This document shows, piece by piece, positions 15,802 through 29,166 of a stretch of DNA of 64,000 bases. Each line of letters opens with the position of its first letter. The first letter of the stretch is position 1. Where the stretch lies: contig NZ_BPQO01000029.1 of NCBI RefSeq assembly GCF_022179285.1, positions 1-64,000 of the forward strand, in the 5' to 3' direction. Position numbers and translations under genes: made by a program. The notes below the pieces were generated by a model. That model had not been told where the DNA came from and ran no database searches. It was given only the letters and a program-made list of their open reading frames with translations. Source of the stretch: Methylobacterium hispanicum. GTDB lineage: Bacteria > Pseudomonadota > Alphaproteobacteria > Rhizobiales > Beijerinckiaceae.

Positions 15802-17418
15802 ATGGGTCGCTTTCTGCAGGTCGGGGACGAAGGGGCGCCGGAACCGCGCCTGCTGGCCGCCGGCCCGGAACGAACGGTCCTGTCGGGCAGGATCGTCACC
15901 CTGGACGGCTCGTCGACGGTCCATCCGGCGGGGTTCGTCTGCATCGAAGGCGACACGATCGCGGCGGTGGCGGGCGACGCCAAACAGCTGCCGGCTGAGT
16001 TCGGCGAACTGAAGCCGATCCGAACGCAGGGCACGATCTTTCCCGGCCTGATCGAGCTCCACAACCACCTGCCCTACAACATGCTGCCCCTATGGGACGT
16101 CCCGCAGCGCTACACGAACCGCATGCAGTGGCGGAACGACTACGCCCGCTACGCCCCCGAAATCCGCTGGCCGGCCAAGGTCCTCGGATCCAACCCGGAT
16201 CTCGACTATCAGCGCGCGATCGCCCGCTACGTCGAATGCCGCGCCCTCTTCGGGGGCACGACGACGGCACAGGGCCTATCGCGCAGCGACGAGTTCTATC
16301 GAGGCCTGATTCGCAACGTCGAGGATCCCGGAGAGGAGGGATGGCCCGTCGCCCACGGCCGGACGGACGACGCCCGGCCCCGCTTCATCCGCGAGGACAT
16401 CCTGGAGAAGCTGCGGGAATCGAGGCCGTTCTTCTACCATCTCGCCGAGGGCACCGATGCGGAGGCTCGACGCCGCTTCCTCGATCTCGACATGGGGAGC
16501 GACGGGTGGGCCATCGATCGCCATCTGATCGCCATCCACTGCACGGGCCTGCGCCCGGAGGACTTCGGCAGGCTGTCCGCCGCGGCCGGCATGGTCTGGT
16601 CCCCGCTGAGCAACTTCCTGCTCTACGGCCGGACGGCCCACGTCGAGGCGGCTCTGAAGGGGGGCGTCCGAATCGCGCTCGGCTCGGATTGGAGCCCGAG
16701 CGGCAGCAAGAACCTGCTGGGCGAGCTGAAAGTCGCCAGGATCGTCGACGAGGAACTCGGCGGACCGTTCGGGTGCGAAGCGCTCGTGCGGATGGTGACT
16801 TCGACGCCTGCGGCCATGCTGGGCTGGGATGGGTTCGTCGGTTCGATCGAGAAGGGCAAGCGCGCGGACCTTCTCATCCTGGCCGGCGACTTCGAGGAGC
16901 CGTACGAGCAACTCGTCTCCGCCGTCGAGAACCAGATCCTCGCCGTCATGGTCGCGGGACGCCCGAGGCTCGGACGCCGCGGCCTTCTGCATTTCGCTCC
17001 GGAGCAGCAGGAGACCGTCCGGATCGGCGGCCAAGCCTACACGCTCGATCTCGCGGAGGCTTCCGGTCCCACGCTCAACGGTCTGTCGCTGGCGAGCGCG
17101 GTCGCGAAGCTGACCTACGGCCTCGCCAACATGCCGGAGCTCGCGCGGACGTATGCGGCGGACACCTGCTTCCTGGTCAGGCTCGCGGAACAGGGGCGGT
17201 TGCCGAAGGCGCTGCTGGATGCGCCCTGGGGCATCGAGCTGGAGCTGGACCCCGACCTCGGGAGGCTCCGGGAGAACTGCGACAAGGCCTCGGAGATCGA
17301 CCAGACGCTGATCCGGCGCCTGTCCCTGCCTCCACTCACGGAGATCGACGATCCCTCGTTCAGGGGCCGGATCCGGGACAACGTCAATCTGCCGGCCTTC
17401 CTGCGCGATCGGCTCTGA
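15802..17418 (+). CDS. Amidohydrolase-superfamily protein
   Basis: The 538-residue protein has the metal-binding plan of cytosine-deaminase/atrazine-chlorohydrolase type amidohydrolases: HNH in IELHNHLPYN (about residue 90), a histidine in FFYHLAEGTD, IAIHCTG, and the aspartate in LGSDWSPSGS. The N-terminal FVCIEGDTIAAVAG and the late GSIEKGKRADLLIL are the usual beta-sandwich strands. These enzymes hydrolyse or deaminate C-N bonds on small ring compounds in the cytoplasm. The C-terminal 120 residues extend beyond the minimal fold. The start has GGAGGG upstream. The substrate cannot be told from the sequence. Confidence 0.88.
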   Translation: MGRFLQVGDEGAPEPRLLAAGPERTVLSGRIVTLDGSSTVHPAGFVCIEGDTIAAVAGDAKQLPAEFGELKPIRTQGTIFPGLIELHNHLPYNMLPLWDVPQRYTNRMQWRNDYARYAPEIRWPAKVLGSNPDLDYQRAIARYVECRALFGGTTTAQGLSRSDEFYRGLIRNVEDPGEEGWPVAHGRTDDARPRFIREDILEKLRESRPFFYHLAEGTDAEARRRFLDLDMGSDGWAIDRHLIAIHCTGLRPEDFGRLSAAAGMVWSPLSNFLLYGRTAHVEAALKGGVRIALGSDWSPSGSKNLLGELKVARIVDEELGGPFGCEALVRMVTSTPAAMLGWDGFVGSIEKGKRADLLILAGDFEEPYEQLVSAVENQILAVMVAGRPRLGRRGLLHFAPEQQETVRIGGQAYTLDLAEASGPTLNGLSLASAVAKLTYGLANMPELARTYAADTCFLVRLAEQGRLPKALLDAPWGIELELDPDLGRLRENCDKASEIDQTLIRRLSLPPLTEIDDPSFRGRIRDNVNLPAFLRDRL

Positions 17419-17430
17419 CCGGCCGCCCTC

Positions 17431-17483
17431 GGACGAAGACGGGCACCGGGAACGTCTCCGTTCCGCGATGCCCGTCTTCGTCC
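17431..17483. terminator. Long hairpin between convergent genes
   Basis: GGACGAAGACGGGCA (17431-17445) and TGCCCGTCTTCGTCC (17469-17483) pair perfectly over 15 bp, with a smaller internal GGAACG/CGTTCC stem. It sits between the amidohydrolase and gyrA stops. No T-tract is present, so a terminator role in both directions is inferred from position. Confidence 0.6.
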
Positions 17484-17491
17484 CGATGGGA

Positions 17492-20182
17492 CTACTTCGC
17501 CGCCGGTTCGGCGGCGATCTTCAGCACCGAGACGATGCTCTGCTTGCCCTCGAGCGCGAACGCCCGGGTGCCCTGGGTGCCGCGGGCCATGATGGGCACC
17601 TCCGCCGCGCTGGTGCGGAAGGTCTTGCCGGCGTCGGTCGTGACGACGAGCACGTCCTGCTCCTCGACCGGCATCAGGACGACGAGATCCCCGGTGCGTT
17701 CGGCGAGCTTGGCGGCCTCCACGCCCTGGCCGCCGCGGGCCGTGATCCGGTAGGCGTGGCTCGACGTGCGTTTGGCGAAGCCGTTCTCCGTCACGCTCAG
17801 GATCAGCTGCTCGGCCTCCTGCATCGCGAGCATGCGGTCCGAGGGCAGGTCGAACGTGGCGGGCTCCCCCGTCGTCTCGTCCTTCGTCCGGGTGCTGCCG
17901 CCCGCGAGGTAGGCCTCCCGCTCGATGCCGGTCGCCTCGAAGTGGCGCAGGACCGAGACGGCGATGACCTTGTCCTTGCGGCCCAGGGAGATGCCGGCCA
18001 CCCCGACGGAGTCGCGGCTCTTCATGACCCGCAGATCGCCCACGTTGAATCGGCAGCACATGCCGTCCCTGGAGGCCAGGGCGACGTCGTCCTCGGGAGA
18101 GACCAGGAGGACGGAGACGAGTCTGCCCTGGGTCTCACCGTTCTCGTCCTCCAGCTTGATCGCGACCTTGCCGCCCTTGTTCACGCGGGCGAAGTCGGAG
18201 GCGTCGTTCCGGCGGATCGTGCCGAAGTCCGTGACGAAGATCAGCGACAGCTTCTCCAGCGCGGCGCGGTCGTCGGGCAGGGCGACGATCGCCTGGACGC
18301 TCTCCTCCGCCTTCAGCTCGAGGAAGTTCACGAGAGCCCGGCCGCGGACGTTCGGGGCCGCCTCGGGCAGCTTGTGGGCGATCTCCGAGTGGGCGAGGCC
18401 GCGGTTCGTGAAGAACAGCAGAGGGGTCTTCGTGGTGCAGACGATGGTCGTGGCGACCGGATCCTCGACGGCCTCGTCCGCCGCCTTCTGACGGCCGAGA
18501 TAGACCGGGAGATCCATGCGCTTGACGTAGCCGCCGGCCGTCACCGTGACGACGATGTCCTTGAGCTCGACGAGATCCTCGTCGCTGAGAGCGTCGAGGG
18601 GCGAGTCCTCGATGACGGTCCTCCGCCCTTCGGGGAAGGCGGCCCTGATCTCCTCGAGCTCGCGGCGGACGACCCCGTCCAGGACCGCCTTGACGTTCAG
18701 GATCTCCAGGTGGCCGCCGATCTCGACGGAGAGTTCGCGCGCCCGCTCGGCGATCTTGTCGCGCTCCAGGCCGGTCAGACGAGAGAGGCGCATCTCGAGA
18801 ATCGCGCGGACCTGCGCATCCGAGAGGCGGAAGGTCTCGCCGACGGGCACGTCCGGATCCACCTCGCCCAGCAGCTGGGCGAACCCGCCGCCGGTGGCGA
18901 AGTCGAGCGCGAGCAGCGCCGCCCTGGCCTCGTCGATGTCGACCGAGGCGCGGATCAGAGCGACGATCTCGTCGATGCGCAGCGTGGCCGCGTAGAGACC
19001 GATCTGCCGGTGCAGGTCGTCCCGCGCCTTCTCCAGGCGATGCATCGTGCGCCGGCGGACGACCTCGCGCCGGAACTCGACGAACTCGCCGAGCACCTGC
19101 AGCACGCCCATGGTCCGCGGACGGCCCCGGCTGTCGATGCAGGTCATGTTGACGTTGAGGTTCGTGACGAAGTCGGTCTTCTCGCGCAGCCGGTTGAGGA
19201 CCACGGCCGGGTCGGCGTCCTTGCGCACGTCGATCACGACCCGGATGCCGGCCTTGTCGGACGATTCGTCCCGGATGTCCGAGATGCCCTCGACCTTCTT
19301 CTCCTCGACGAGCTCGGCGAGCTTCTCGACGAAATCGGACTTCACGACGAGGTAGGGCAGCTGGGTGATCACGATCCTGCGGCGCCCGGCCTTGCCGTCC
19401 TCCAGGGATGCGACGCCCGAGACGCGGATCGCGCCCCGCCCCGTGGCGAAGGCTTGGCGGATGCCGGCGCGGCCGTGGATGACGCCGCCGGTCGGAAGGT
19501 CGGGACCCGGCATGACCCGCATGATCTCGTCGAGCGTGACCGCCGGGTCGTCGAGCCGCAGCAGGCAGGCGTCGATGGTCTCGCCGAGATGATGGGGCGG
19601 GATGTTGGTGGCCATGCCCACCGCGATGCCGATGCCCCCGTTGACCAGGAGGTTCGGAAAGCGGGCCGGCAGGACGACGGGCTCCTTCAGGCTGCTGTCG
19701 TAGTTCGGCCGGAAATCGACGACGCCTTCGTCGAGATCGGCCACGAGGTGGGCGGAAAGCCGCGCCAGCCGGGACTCGGTGTAGCGCATCGCGGCGGGCG
19801 GATCGTTGTCGATGGAGCCGAAATTGCCCTGCGGGTCGATCAGCGGGTAGCGGAGCGACCAGTGCTGCCCCATGCGGACCATGGCGTCGTAGATCGCCGT
19901 GTCGCCGTGCGGGTGGTACTGACCCATCACGTCGCCGACCACCTTGGCCGATTTCACGTGTTTCCGGTCCGCGGTGAAGTTGCTCTCCGCCATCGAGAAC
20001 ATGATGCGCCGATGGACCGGTTTCATGCCGTCGCGCACGTCCGGCAGGGCGCGCGCCGTGACGGTCGACATCATGTAGCTGAGGTAGGACTCCTCCATCT
20101 CCGCCGTGAAGGAGATCCTTTTGGCGGCTGCGGCGCCGTCCTCGACTTCGGGGTGACCGACGTCCGTGCCTTCGACTTCCAT
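17492..20182 (-). CDS. gyrA: DNA gyrase subunit A
   Basis: The 896-residue protein begins with the GyrA/ParC breakage-reunion domain: [20 protein letters not shown], the quinolone-region block [11 protein letters not shown] (Thr where E. coli GyrA has Ser83) and catalytic Tyr134 in [10 protein letters not shown]. The C-terminal beta-pinwheel is present and carries a GyrA-box-like ARGGQG near residue 810, which favours gyrase over topoisomerase IV. With GyrB it introduces negative supercoils. The ATG at 20182 has GGAG upstream. The neighbours are a bactofilin and a DNA methyltransferase rather than chromosomal housekeeping genes, so this is probably an element-encoded second gyrase. Confidence 0.95.
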   Translation of the reverse strand: MEVEGTDVGHPEVEDGAAAAKRISFTAEMEESYLSYMMSTVTARALPDVRDGMKPVHRRIMFSMAESNFTADRKHVKSAKVVGDVMGQYHPHGDTAIYDAMVRMGQHWSLRYPLIDPQGNFGSIDNDPPAAMRYTESRLARLSAHLVADLDEGVVDFRPNYDSSLKEPVVLPARFPNLLVNGGIGIAVGMATNIPPHHLGETIDACLLRLDDPAVTLDEIMRVMPGPDLPTGGVIHGRAGIRQAFATGRGAIRVSGVASLEDGKAGRRRIVITQLPYLVVKSDFVEKLAELVEEKKVEGISDIRDESSDKAGIRVVIDVRKDADPAVVLNRLREKTDFVTNLNVNMTCIDSRGRPRTMGVLQVLGEFVEFRREVVRRRTMHRLEKARDDLHRQIGLYAATLRIDEIVALIRASVDIDEARAALLALDFATGGGFAQLLGEVDPDVPVGETFRLSDAQVRAILEMRLSRLTGLERDKIAERARELSVEIGGHLEILNVKAVLDGVVRRELEEIRAAFPEGRRTVIEDSPLDALSDEDLVELKDIVVTVTAGGYVKRMDLPVYLGRQKAADEAVEDPVATTIVCTTKTPLLFFTNRGLAHSEIAHKLPEAAPNVRGRALVNFLELKAEESVQAIVALPDDRAALEKLSLIFVTDFGTIRRNDASDFARVNKGGKVAIKLEDENGETQGRLVSVLLVSPEDDVALASRDGMCCRFNVGDLRVMKSRDSVGVAGISLGRKDKVIAVSVLRHFEATGIEREAYLAGGSTRTKDETTGEPATFDLPSDRMLAMQEAEQLILSVTENGFAKRTSSHAYRITARGGQGVEAAKLAERTGDLVVLMPVEEQDVLVVTTDAGKTFRTSAAEVPIMARGTQGTRAFALEGKQSIVSVLKIAAEPAAK

Positions 20183-20220
20183 CGCCGGGATGCTCCGATA
20201 CCGAGATCGTTGGTGCTGCG

Positions 20221-20748
20221 TCAGCCGCGCAAGGCGGCGAGGGGGCGGGCTTCGGCGGTCCCGGACGGGAACTCCGCCTGCATGCGCCCGCCGCCCTCGA
20301 CCACGGAAAGGGTTGCCCTGCGCGGCTCGAAACCCGTCTGCCCAGGCACGGCCGGGTTCAGGCGGGCCATGGATGTTTGGTAGTCGAAGCGCGGGACGGC
20401 GTTGGGCGCAAGCTTTCGGGCCGACCGGATCTCGAACGTGGCGCCGATCTCCATGCCCATGCTCTCGCAGATGATGTCCGCGTCTTGGATCTCCGACCCG
20501 GCTCCGATCAGGACCGCGACGGCCCGCACCGAACCGCGGAAGCTGCCCATGAACTTCGCCACGTCCGCATGAATGACGCCGTCGACGCACCCGCCCGACA
20601 GAACCCGCACTTCGCGGGCGTGGATCCGACCGACGGCAGTTCCTTCGACGAGGACCAGGCCGTCGTGGACGAGGTCCCCCCTCTGCTTGGAATGGGGACC
20701 CACCCGCAGCACCGCCAGTTCGCCGGTCGTCGTCGTCGCCGACGTCAT
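20221..20748 (-). CDS. Bactofilin-like polymer-forming protein
   Basis: Residues 25-110 show the short right-handed beta-helix repeats of bactofilins: DGLVLVEGTAVGRIHAREVR, then GCVDGVIHADVAKFMG and further rungs, ending in a MEIGATFEI-like cap. The N- and C-terminal tails are flexible, as is usual. Bactofilins assemble without nucleotide into filaments that organise wall enzymes or DNA segregation factors. It lies 38 bp upstream of gyrA and may be cotranscribed. A sigma-70-like promoter and a motif copy lie upstream. Its precise job here is unknown. Confidence 0.82.
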   Translation of the reverse strand: MTSATTTTGELAVLRVGPHSKQRGDLVHDGLVLVEGTAVGRIHAREVRVLSGGCVDGVIHADVAKFMGSFRGSVRAVAVLIGAGSEIQDADIICESMGMEIGATFEIRSARKLAPNAVPRFDYQTSMARLNPAVPGQTGFEPRRATLSVVEGGGRMQAEFPSGTAEARPLAALRG

Positions 20749-20776
20749 GACTTCTTCTCCCGTGACACTGCGGACG

Positions 20777-20820
20777 AGCTAACGTCGCTTCGGCCGGGGT
20801 GTCAACGTTTCGTTCCTTCG
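20777..20820 (-). promoter_or_regulatory. Sigma-70-like promoter with motif just upstream of the -35 box
   Basis: Reading the minus strand: CGAAGGAACG (20820-20811), 5 bases, TTGACA (20805-20800), a 17-bp spacer and TTAGCT (20782-20777). The bactofilin ATG is 29 bp further on. The position of the motif directly before the -35 box fits an activator or repressor site. Confidence 0.6.
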
Positions 20821-20831
20821 TTGGCGGATGC

Positions 20832-20887
20832 AGTTCCTTGCGTTGCACCCCTCGTCGGGCAATGCGATGGTGCTGCGGCAAGGAACG
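20832..20887 (+). promoter_or_regulatory. Inverted pair of motif copies before the methyltransferase
   Basis: GTTCCTTGC (20833-20841) and GCAAGGAAC (20878-20886) are perfect 9-bp inverted repeats 36 bp apart. The second ends about 6 bases before the methyltransferase ATG and also offers an AAGGA ribosome binding site. The pair could form a loop or a two-site operator. Confidence 0.55.
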
Positions 20888-20892
20888 GTGAC

Positions 20893-22050
20893 ATGCGTAC
20901 GATCGGACTGTTCTCCGGGTCCGGCTCTCTGGAGGCCGGGCTGGAAGCCGGTGGCCACGAGTGCCGGATGCTCTGCGAGGTGTCGCCGTCGGCACGCCGC
21001 GTCCTCGCTTCGCGTTTCCCGGGCGTCCCCGTCGAGCACGATGTGACCGCGCTTCGCGTCCTGCCCGAGGCCGACCTGCTGGCCGCGGGCTTCCCTTGTC
21101 AGGACCTGTCCCTGTCCGGCGGCAAGGCCGGCCTCGACGGCGCGCGGTCCGGCTTGGTCCACGAGATCTTCCGTCTCATCGATGCGAACCCGGTACCGAA
21201 CGTCCTCCTGGAGAACGTGCCCAACCTCGTCAGGATGCGGGGCGGCCGTTGGGTCGCGGCCCTGGCCGACGCGTTCGAGGACCGCGGCTATCGTTGGGCC
21301 TACCGCATCGTCGACGCCCGATGCGCGCTTCCGCAGAGGCGGGAGCGCTTCTTCATGCTGGCCTCGCGGACGATGGACCCGTCGCAGGTGCTGTTCGCCG
21401 GCGACGTCCCGGCGCCGGCCCTTCCGTTCGCGCTGGGGCGCGATCCCGCGGGCTTCTACTGGACCCGCGGAGCCTCCGGGCTGGGCTGGGCTCCCCACTG
21501 CACGCCTCCGATCCAGGGCGGTTCGGCCAAGGGCATACCTTCGGGCCCGGCCGTCCTCCTTCCGGATGGACGCGTCGTGAAGGTCGGCCTACGCGACGCC
21601 GAGCGTCTTCAGGGGATGCGGGTCGGCGAGACCGAGGCGGCGGGCGGAGAGGAGCACCGCTGGCGCATCGTCGGCAACGCCGTCGCGCTGCCCGTGGCGG
21701 AATGGATCGGCCGTCGCTTGGCCTCGCCCGGCCTCGCGCAGCCGCCCTCGACGGTTCCGTTCGGGAGCTTGGTCGGCTCATGGCCTACGGCGGCCTGCGG
21801 TGGTCCCCGCGGAGGACGGCACCGGGCCGCGATCGGTACGCTTCCCTTCTGGCGCCCGCGCGAACGTCTGGAAGCCTACCTGCCGGACGCCGAACCTCTG
21901 TCGCCCCGGGCCACCCGCGGCTTCCTCGCGCGGGCGGCCCGGGGTCGCATGAACTTCGTCCCGGGCTTCCTCGATGCGGTGTGGAGCCATCTCGTGGCGG
22001 TCGAGCGGTCCGCGGGTGGCGGGGCGGATCTGTTCGGCGCGGCCGCCTGA
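20893..22050 (+). CDS. DNA (cytosine-5) methyltransferase
   Basis: The ten-motif order of C5-methyltransferases is present: motif I GLFSGSGSLEAGLEAGG (SAM binding), motif IV GFPCQDLS with the catalytic Cys, motif VI ENVP, motif VIII QRRERFF, and motif X GNAVALPVAEWIGRR. It transfers a methyl group to C5 of cytosine in a sequence-specific site. The target recognition region between VIII and X is short, and a 90-residue C-terminal extension (RPRERLEAYLPDAE onward) follows. No restriction endonuclease gene adjoins it, so it is probably an orphan used for protection or regulation. The ATG at 20893 is chosen for its AAGGA site and motif I position. Confidence 0.94.
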   Translation: MRTIGLFSGSGSLEAGLEAGGHECRMLCEVSPSARRVLASRFPGVPVEHDVTALRVLPEADLLAAGFPCQDLSLSGGKAGLDGARSGLVHEIFRLIDANPVPNVLLENVPNLVRMRGGRWVAALADAFEDRGYRWAYRIVDARCALPQRRERFFMLASRTMDPSQVLFAGDVPAPALPFALGRDPAGFYWTRGASGLGWAPHCTPPIQGGSAKGIPSGPAVLLPDGRVVKVGLRDAERLQGMRVGETEAAGGEEHRWRIVGNAVALPVAEWIGRRLASPGLAQPPSTVPFGSLVGSWPTAACGGPRGGRHRAAIGTLPFWRPRERLEAYLPDAEPLSPRATRGFLARAARGRMNFVPGFLDAVWSHLVAVERSAGGGADLFGAAA

Positions 22051-22057
22051 GGCCGGC

Positions 22058-22906
22058 TCAATCCATCGTCACGGTCGCCGAGACCTCGGCGATCTCCGAG
22101 ATCCGCAGGACCAGGCGCTCGTCGATCATCTCGGCGGCGACCTGAAGCATCGGCTTCGAGGGGTCCCGATGCGCGATCTGGATGTGGCTCACGCCCCGCG
22201 GTGCCGATTCGACGACCGTCTCCCAGACGTTGGGAAGGTTGAACAGGTGGGTGGCGCGGAGCGAGACCTCGAAGGCCCCCGTGGCGTGGTTCCGGCAGTA
22301 GCGGTCCCCCAGCTCGTTCCTGGAGACGATCCAGGCGTCCTCGATCTGCCCGAACTTGTTGGGTATCGGCTCGGCCACGATGATCGCGCTGGCGGACCGG
22401 TCGAACAGCGACCGGAAGATGGTGGGCTTGTCCTCGATGAAGTGGCAGAAGATCACGATCGACAGGGTTTCGATGTCCCTGGAGGTGATCACGGGCAGGC
22501 AGAGATACCCCCAGAGCGTCCCGTCCCGCTCGTACTCGTCGAAGCACTGGAAGTAGGCCGGCTCGAACTCCTTCGTGCACCGGTCGAAGACCTCACGCAT
22601 GCGGCGCTGGATCGGCGAGCGCAGCTCGGACAGGGTCTTGCCCTGCATGCCGAAGCCCACCTTCTCCTGCAGCGCCTTGCCATGATGGAAGTAGGTGTAG
22701 TCGCGTCGACCCTTCAGCAGGACGATCGCATGGTCCGCGATGCCGGCCTGGGGCTTGTGCCAGAAATCCTCCACGAGCGGGTCGCGCTCCGAGCGGATGT
22801 GCTGCCATTGCAGGGCGAGCGCGCGGACCGTCTCGTTGTTGGCGACCTTCGAGACGGTCGAGCCGTGCCAGTCCTTGACCTGCTGGCCGATCGTGACGGT
22901 TGACAA
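22058..22906 (-). CDS. PAS-domain protein (PAS_5-like), 282 aa
   Basis: Residues 25-150 resemble the PAS_5 family of alphaproteobacteria (LALQWQHIRSERDPLVEDFW, then GRRDYTYFHHGKAL and ELRSPIQRRMREVF). PAS folds bind small ligands or mediate contacts. The rest has alternating strands and no kinase or output domain that I can see. The start is uncertain: a TTG at 22906 has GGGAG 8 bases upstream; the frame stays open to an ATG at 23062 but with poor codon bias. It converges with the methyltransferase, 7 bases apart. Confidence 0.72.
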   Translation of the reverse strand: MSTVTIGQQVKDWHGSTVSKVANNETVRALALQWQHIRSERDPLVEDFWHKPQAGIADHAIVLLKGRRDYTYFHHGKALQEKVGFGMQGKTLSELRSPIQRRMREVFDRCTKEFEPAYFQCFDEYERDGTLWGYLCLPVITSRDIETLSIVIFCHFIEDKPTIFRSLFDRSASAIIVAEPIPNKFGQIEDAWIVSRNELGDRYCRNHATGAFEVSLRATHLFNLPNVWETVVESAPRGVSHIQIAHRDPSKPMLQVAAEMIDERLVLRISEIAEVSATVTMD

Positions 22907-22932
22907 ACGACGCTCCCGGAACGCCCAAACGG

Positions 22933-22942
22933 CACTCCTTCG
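22933..22942 (-). promoter_or_regulatory. Variant motif CGAAGGAGTG
   Basis: On the minus strand, one base off the consensus, 26 bases before the TTG start at 22906. Confidence 0.35.
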
Positions 22943-23081
22943 ACTGCCGGAGGCCCCCGGCTCCGGGGTTAGCCGATGGGTTTTGTCGAAGCAACAAAGA
23001 CCCCGCCGCGCCACCCGGCTTCGGCCCCCGTCGGTAAACATGGGCTTGCCGGAGTGGCCCAAATGTACCGCTTCGTACGGC

Positions 23082-26976
<3,895 letters not shown>

Positions 26977-27064
26977 CTCCACTCCTTTCGAAGGGCGTCG
27001 CCTTTTGCTAAAGTTTCGCGGATTTCAGGACAGGCTCCCGCAAAGCGCAAGCGCGGAACGCCTT

Positions 27065-27088
27065 CGCGCCGGCGAAAGTGCCGGCGCG
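27065..27088 (+). promoter_or_regulatory. Leader hairpin before the secreted 406-aa protein
   Basis: CGCGCCGGC and GCCGGCGCG form a perfect 9-bp stem with loop GAAAGT, ending just before the ribosome binding site GAGGGAAGG. It could affect translation or mRNA stability. Confidence 0.4.
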
Positions 27089-27105
27089 CGAGGGAAGGAC
27101 ATCCG

Positions 27106-28326
27106 ATGCGACGTTCCACGCTCGTCTCCGCTGCGGCGCTCCTGGCCGCTTTCGGCATGCCCGCCTCGGCGGGCCAGACCTTCATCGACGGTCCGGGCGG
27201 CATCCGGATCGTCAATCAGGACGGCGTCCTCCTCAACGTCGTCGACACGGAGGATTCGGATCAGAGCGTCAACAACCGCTACTACAGGCCGCCGGCGGCA
27301 TGGCCTTCCGAACTCGATCCCGTCATGGGCAGCGGTGCAGGGGCGTCCGCGCACTACCGCATCGGCCGCTGCAGGATGTTTCTCCGCGGCACGGAGGCCA
27401 TGATCAGCATGTGGACCGTGGTGGCCTCGTCGCCCAAAGGGATCGCCTGCAGCTGGAACGGCGAGACCCTCGTCCCGAACTCGCACGACTGGATGGTCTG
27501 GGGCGTTTCGAACCCCCAGGCCGGCCTTCAATCCTACGAGGCGCAGAAGAGGCAGGTTCGGGCCGACTACTCCGTGACGTTCGATGGCAAGCCTCCCGGG
27601 CCCTACACCCCGCAGCACGGAGGCAGAACGCTTCAGGCCGCCGGCCGGCCTTTCGATCTGGGACGCGTATGGGCCTCGATGACGGACTACCGCTCGGCCC
27701 TGCCGGATCTCGCCGGCCGCCGTCGGACCGACGGGTACGGCGTCGGCGCCCCGCGCTGGGAGACCGTGTTCTCGGGTGGGGATTTCGCCCCGTCGCCCGC
27801 GCAGCAAGCCGCCCTCGTCAACGAGTATCTGGCCGCCGGGTACGACCCGAACGCCATGAAGCTCGCGATCTTCGGCGGGTACACCGGGAACTGGTACTAT
27901 CCGCAATCGCAGCCGCAATGGCTTCCCGTGGAGGATGCGCGTCTGGACGGCAGCGGCACGCCGTTCTGCAACCTGACGCTGCTGCAGACCAACCCCCTGA
28001 TCGCGTCCGCGCCGGGGAAATTCGGCGGCATCTACTGCTCGGCCTGGACCGCGGACACGCCGCCCCCGCCAAGGCCTCCCGACACCACTCCCACCGAGCC
28101 GGATCCACCGAAGCCGACCGAGCCCGATCCACCCGTCTACGATCCCCCCGTCTACCAGCCACCGTCCGGGGTCCAGGGCGGTCGTCCGCACATGGGCGGC
28201 GCCGGCCAGAGCGTCGACCCCAGGTCGGGAAACCCCGTCTCTCCCGACTGGGCGGCTTGGTGCCGGGGATCCGGCCGCTCCGAAAGCCAGGCGCAGGCCT
28301 GCATCGCGCGAGCCGCGAAGCGCTAG
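27106..28326 (+). CDS. Secreted hypothetical protein with Pro-rich linker, 406 aa
   Basis: A signal peptide (MRRSTLVSAAALLAAFGMPA) precedes a beta-rich region (residues 25-310) with cysteines C89, C114, C289 and C312 that could pair in the periplasm. Residues 317-350 are a Pro/Asp/Glu linker (PPPPRPPDTTPTEPDPP), followed by a short tail ending in a Cys pair. I do not recognise the domain. It is followed by a DsbA-like gene, which might help fold such Cys proteins. Confidence 0.8.
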   Translation: MRRSTLVSAAALLAAFGMPASAGQTFIDGPGGIRIVNQDGVLLNVVDTEDSDQSVNNRYYRPPAAWPSELDPVMGSGAGASAHYRIGRCRMFLRGTEAMISMWTVVASSPKGIACSWNGETLVPNSHDWMVWGVSNPQAGLQSYEAQKRQVRADYSVTFDGKPPGPYTPQHGGRTLQAAGRPFDLGRVWASMTDYRSALPDLAGRRRTDGYGVGAPRWETVFSGGDFAPSPAQQAALVNEYLAAGYDPNAMKLAIFGGYTGNWYYPQSQPQWLPVEDARLDGSGTPFCNLTLLQTNPLIASAPGKFGGIYCSAWTADTPPPPRPPDTTPTEPDPPKPTEPDPPVYDPPVYQPPSGVQGGRPHMGGAGQSVDPRSGNPVSPDWAAWCRGSGRSESQAQACIARAAKR

Positions 28327-28380
28327 AGGACCGTCCGCGGCAGGGTTCGGCGACCCGCCCGCGGGCGCCCGCGGCGCCGA

Positions 28381-28447
28381 CGAAGGATTGACGCGGCGGT
28401 CCGCTGCGGGAAGGATCGAATCCGTTCCTTGCCAGCTGCGGACCGCC
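28381..28447 (+). promoter_or_regulatory. Leader with motif copies and a start-flanking inverted repeat
   Basis: CGAAGGATTG (28381-28390) overlaps a TTGACG, and CGTTCCTTGC (28423-28432) is a minus-oriented copy. GGCGGTCCGC (28395-28404) pairs perfectly with GCGGACCGCC (28438-28447), which abuts the ATG at 28449, so the RNA could fold over the start region. Confidence 0.45.
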
Positions 28448-28448
28448 G

Positions 28449-29159
28449 ATGCTCGTTCCCGGAGCCCTTTTGTCCCTCGTCGCCTCCACGGCCCTCGCCT
28501 TCATCCTCGCCGGCACGACCGAGGCCGCCGAGGGCGGCGGGCTCAACCCCGCGTCGGGTGCCGCCCCGGCCCTGTCCCGCGCGGACAGGGCCGCGATCGT
28601 CGACGACCTCGTCGAACGCCTTCGGGCCGACCCCGACATCCTCGTCGAAACCCTGCTTCGTTTCCGCCGGGCGGATCGGGAGGACGGCGGCCTCGGCATT
28701 ACCCCCGCCGACGCGCCGGCGTCCGGCACCGCGCAGGCCGCAGCGACCGTCGTGGAATTCGTCGACTACGCCTGCGAGCCCTGCCGAGCGGCGGGCCTCG
28801 TCCTCGACGGCCTCGCGGCCTCGGGCGAGATCCGCGTCGTGCACCGCGACCTTCCGCTCTCCGCGGAGAGCCGTGAACTCGCCGCGGCCGCGTTGGAGGC
28901 GCACAAGGGCGCCGGGCGCTACGGGGAGTTCCGGACGGCCTTCCTGACGGGCCGGGCAGCCCCCGCCCCGGTCCACGCGGAGGGCCGCTCGTTCGCTCTC
29001 GCGACCATGAGGCGCGCCAGGGCGGACGCGGCCCGCATCGGCGTGAAGGCCCTGCCGGCCCTCGCCGTCGTCCGCGACGGACGCATGGAGGTCCTCGTGG
29101 GCGAGATCACCGCGCAGGGCGTCCGGGACGCCGTGCGGCGCCTGGGTGGAGAGGGCTGA
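28449..29159 (+). CDS. DsbA-like thiol:disulphide oxidoreductase
   Basis: A membrane-anchor or signal segment (MLVPGALLSLVASTALAFIL) leads 236 residues. The thioredoxin-fold active site is CEPC in TVVEFVDYACEPCRAAG (about residue 113), and the cis-proline region is GVKALPALAVV near residue 200. The layout resembles the ScsC/BdbD-like DsbA group, with a helical N-terminal extension that could support oligomerisation. It would make or shuffle disulphides in exported proteins, several of which in this window carry cysteines. No dsbB partner is seen. Confidence 0.88.
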   Translation: MLVPGALLSLVASTALAFILAGTTEAAEGGGLNPASGAAPALSRADRAAIVDDLVERLRADPDILVETLLRFRRADREDGGLGITPADAPASGTAQAAATVVEFVDYACEPCRAAGLVLDGLAASGEIRVVHRDLPLSAESRELAAAALEAHKGAGRYGEFRTAFLTGRAAPAPVHAEGRSFALATMRRARADAARIGVKALPALAVVRDGRMEVLVGEITAQGVRDAVRRLGGEG

Positions 29160-29166
29160 AGCCCGG

